A stretch of DNA of 64,000 nt from Thermoplasmatales archaeon I-plasma (GTDB lineage Archaea; Thermoplasmatota; Thermoplasmata; Thermoplasmatales; GCA-001856825). The position numbers and the translations under genes were made by a program. Location: contig ATMD01000001.1 in NCBI GenBank assembly GCA_001856825.1, positions 1-64,000 of the forward strand, read 5' to 3'. A model generated the notes under the pieces. It made no database searches. It saw nothing but the letters and a program-made list of their open reading frames with translations, and had not been told where the DNA came from. The first letter of the stretch is position 1, and each line of letters starts with the position of its first letter. Positions 63,524 through 64,000 of the stretch are shown piece after piece.

Positions 63524-64000
63524 ATGATTGACTCTATTCAACGAAGAGATAAGTTGAGTCCTAACCTCCTCGAAGTGAGCAATCTATCCGTAAATTTCGA
63601 AACGATTGACAGGACAGTCGAGGTCCTGAAGGACGTGTCAGTGACGGTTGGAAAGGAGGAGGTTGTTGGTGTAGTGGGGGAGAGCGGTTCTGGCAAGTCT
63701 ACGCTTGCACAGGTAATAGTTGGTGTTTTAGATATCCCTCCAGCCAGGATCATGGGAGGTAGAATTCTGCTTGAAGGGAAAGAGATTTTGCCTCATCCTG
63801 AAAACAAAGTTAATTTCAGGGGGAAAGGCATCAACATGATATTCCAGGAACCGCTGACATCACTAAATCCAGTCTATTCAGTGCATGATCAAATGGAGGA
63901 GGCAGTAAATATAGGGCATCCAAAGCTGGAAAAGAAAGAGAAGGAGGCAATCATCAGGAAGTCCCTGGCAGAAGTGATGATTAGGGACGTCGAGGGCGTC
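63524..64000 (+). CDS. Peptide ABC transporter ATP-binding protein (DppD/OppD type), cut by the window end
   Basis: The first 159 codons are present and the frame is still open at the window edge. It has Walker A GESGSGKST, the Q-loop region INMIFQEPLTSLNPVYSV (typical of Opp/Dpp ATPases) and the family opening LEVSNLSVNFET. The ATG is 10 bp after the upstream stop. It probably energises the DppABC-type transporter encoded 6-10 kb to the left on the other strand, but another system is possible. Confidence 0.92.
   Translation, partial: MIDSIQRRDKLSPNLLEVSNLSVNFETIDRTVEVLKDVSVTVGKEEVVGVVGESGSGKSTLAQVIVGVLDIPPARIMGGRILLEGKEILPHPENKVNFRGKGINMIFQEPLTSLNPVYSVHDQMEEAVNIGHPKLEKKEKEAIIRKSLAEVMIRDVEGV

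Noticed and set aside
1-64000. CRISPR array or complete insertion sequence
   Set aside because: No regularly spaced short repeats or intact transposase were seen in the coding or gap sequence.

Overview
The window is about 64 kb of archaeal chromosome, most likely from the Thermoplasmatales or a close relative. The evidence is archaeal information genes (L15e, S6e, aIF2 gamma, fibrillarin, group II chaperonin, a Rpt/PAN-type ATPase) together with a bacterial-type gyrase (gyrB-gyrA), a Thermoplasma-style 2-oxoacid dehydrogenase operon, two-gene GcvP, and many starts where a TATA box lies about 24-27 nt before the start codon (leaderless transcripts). The first 38 bases are a cloning-vector polylinker, so the left end is a clone end. 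The assignment rests on gene content only; no search was possible.

Layout. 0-1.8 kb: a tyrosine-recombinase integrase and a broken winged-helix gene lie just after the 3' end of tRNA-Leu(CAA), which looks like the tRNA-proximal end of an integrated element. 1.8-12.2 kb: glycine decarboxylase P subunits, an MFS transporter, small zinc and Toprim proteins, a methyltransferase, L15e, a zinc alcohol-dehydrogenase relative and a two-gene cobalamin-independent-type methionine synthase. 12.4-19.2 kb: a large Ser/Thr-rich surface protein with a strict 28-residue coiled-coil repeat, an M20 peptidase, a TPR-like membrane protein, peroxiredoxin Q, an esterase and tRNA-Thr(GGT). 19.2-28.6 kb: fixCXAB electron-transfer complex, endonuclease III, aIF2 gamma/S6e, and a GNAT-fused ADP-forming acyl-CoA synthetase. 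27.9-33.8 kb (minus): one operon lipA-E1alpha-E1beta-E2-E3-lipB, which makes a 2-oxoacid dehydrogenase complex and the lipoyl cofactor it needs.

33.9-49.6 kb: drug-type MFS, a DUF3311/SSS symporter pair, tRNA-Thr(CGT), thermosome, YbjQ, mevalonate kinase, gyrAB, a methyltransferase, a thioesterase, an NCS1 permease and the proteasomal ATPase-fibrillarin pair. 49.5-64 kb: an amino-acid/amine catabolic region with a GABA-type aminotransferase plus semialdehyde dehydrogenase, an Lrp regulator, a signal peptidase, a peptide ABC transporter, a methylmalonate-semialdehyde dehydrogenase plus omega-aminotransferase, a glutamate-1-semialdehyde-aminotransferase-like enzyme, a saccharopine-dehydrogenase-like enzyme and the start of an ABC ATPase.

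Three otherwise well conserved genes (endonuclease III, E1 beta, the PAN-type ATPase) each need removal of exactly one base to read through, and the small winged-helix gene has an in-frame TAA. These are reported as sequence facts; sequencing error and true mutation cannot be separated here. The observations I rate most worth checking are the 28-residue-repeat sequon-bearing stalk protein, the PAN-type ATPase, a canonical mevalonate kinase in this lineage, the GNAT-synthetase fusion, and the amine-catabolism region with palindromic promoter sites.
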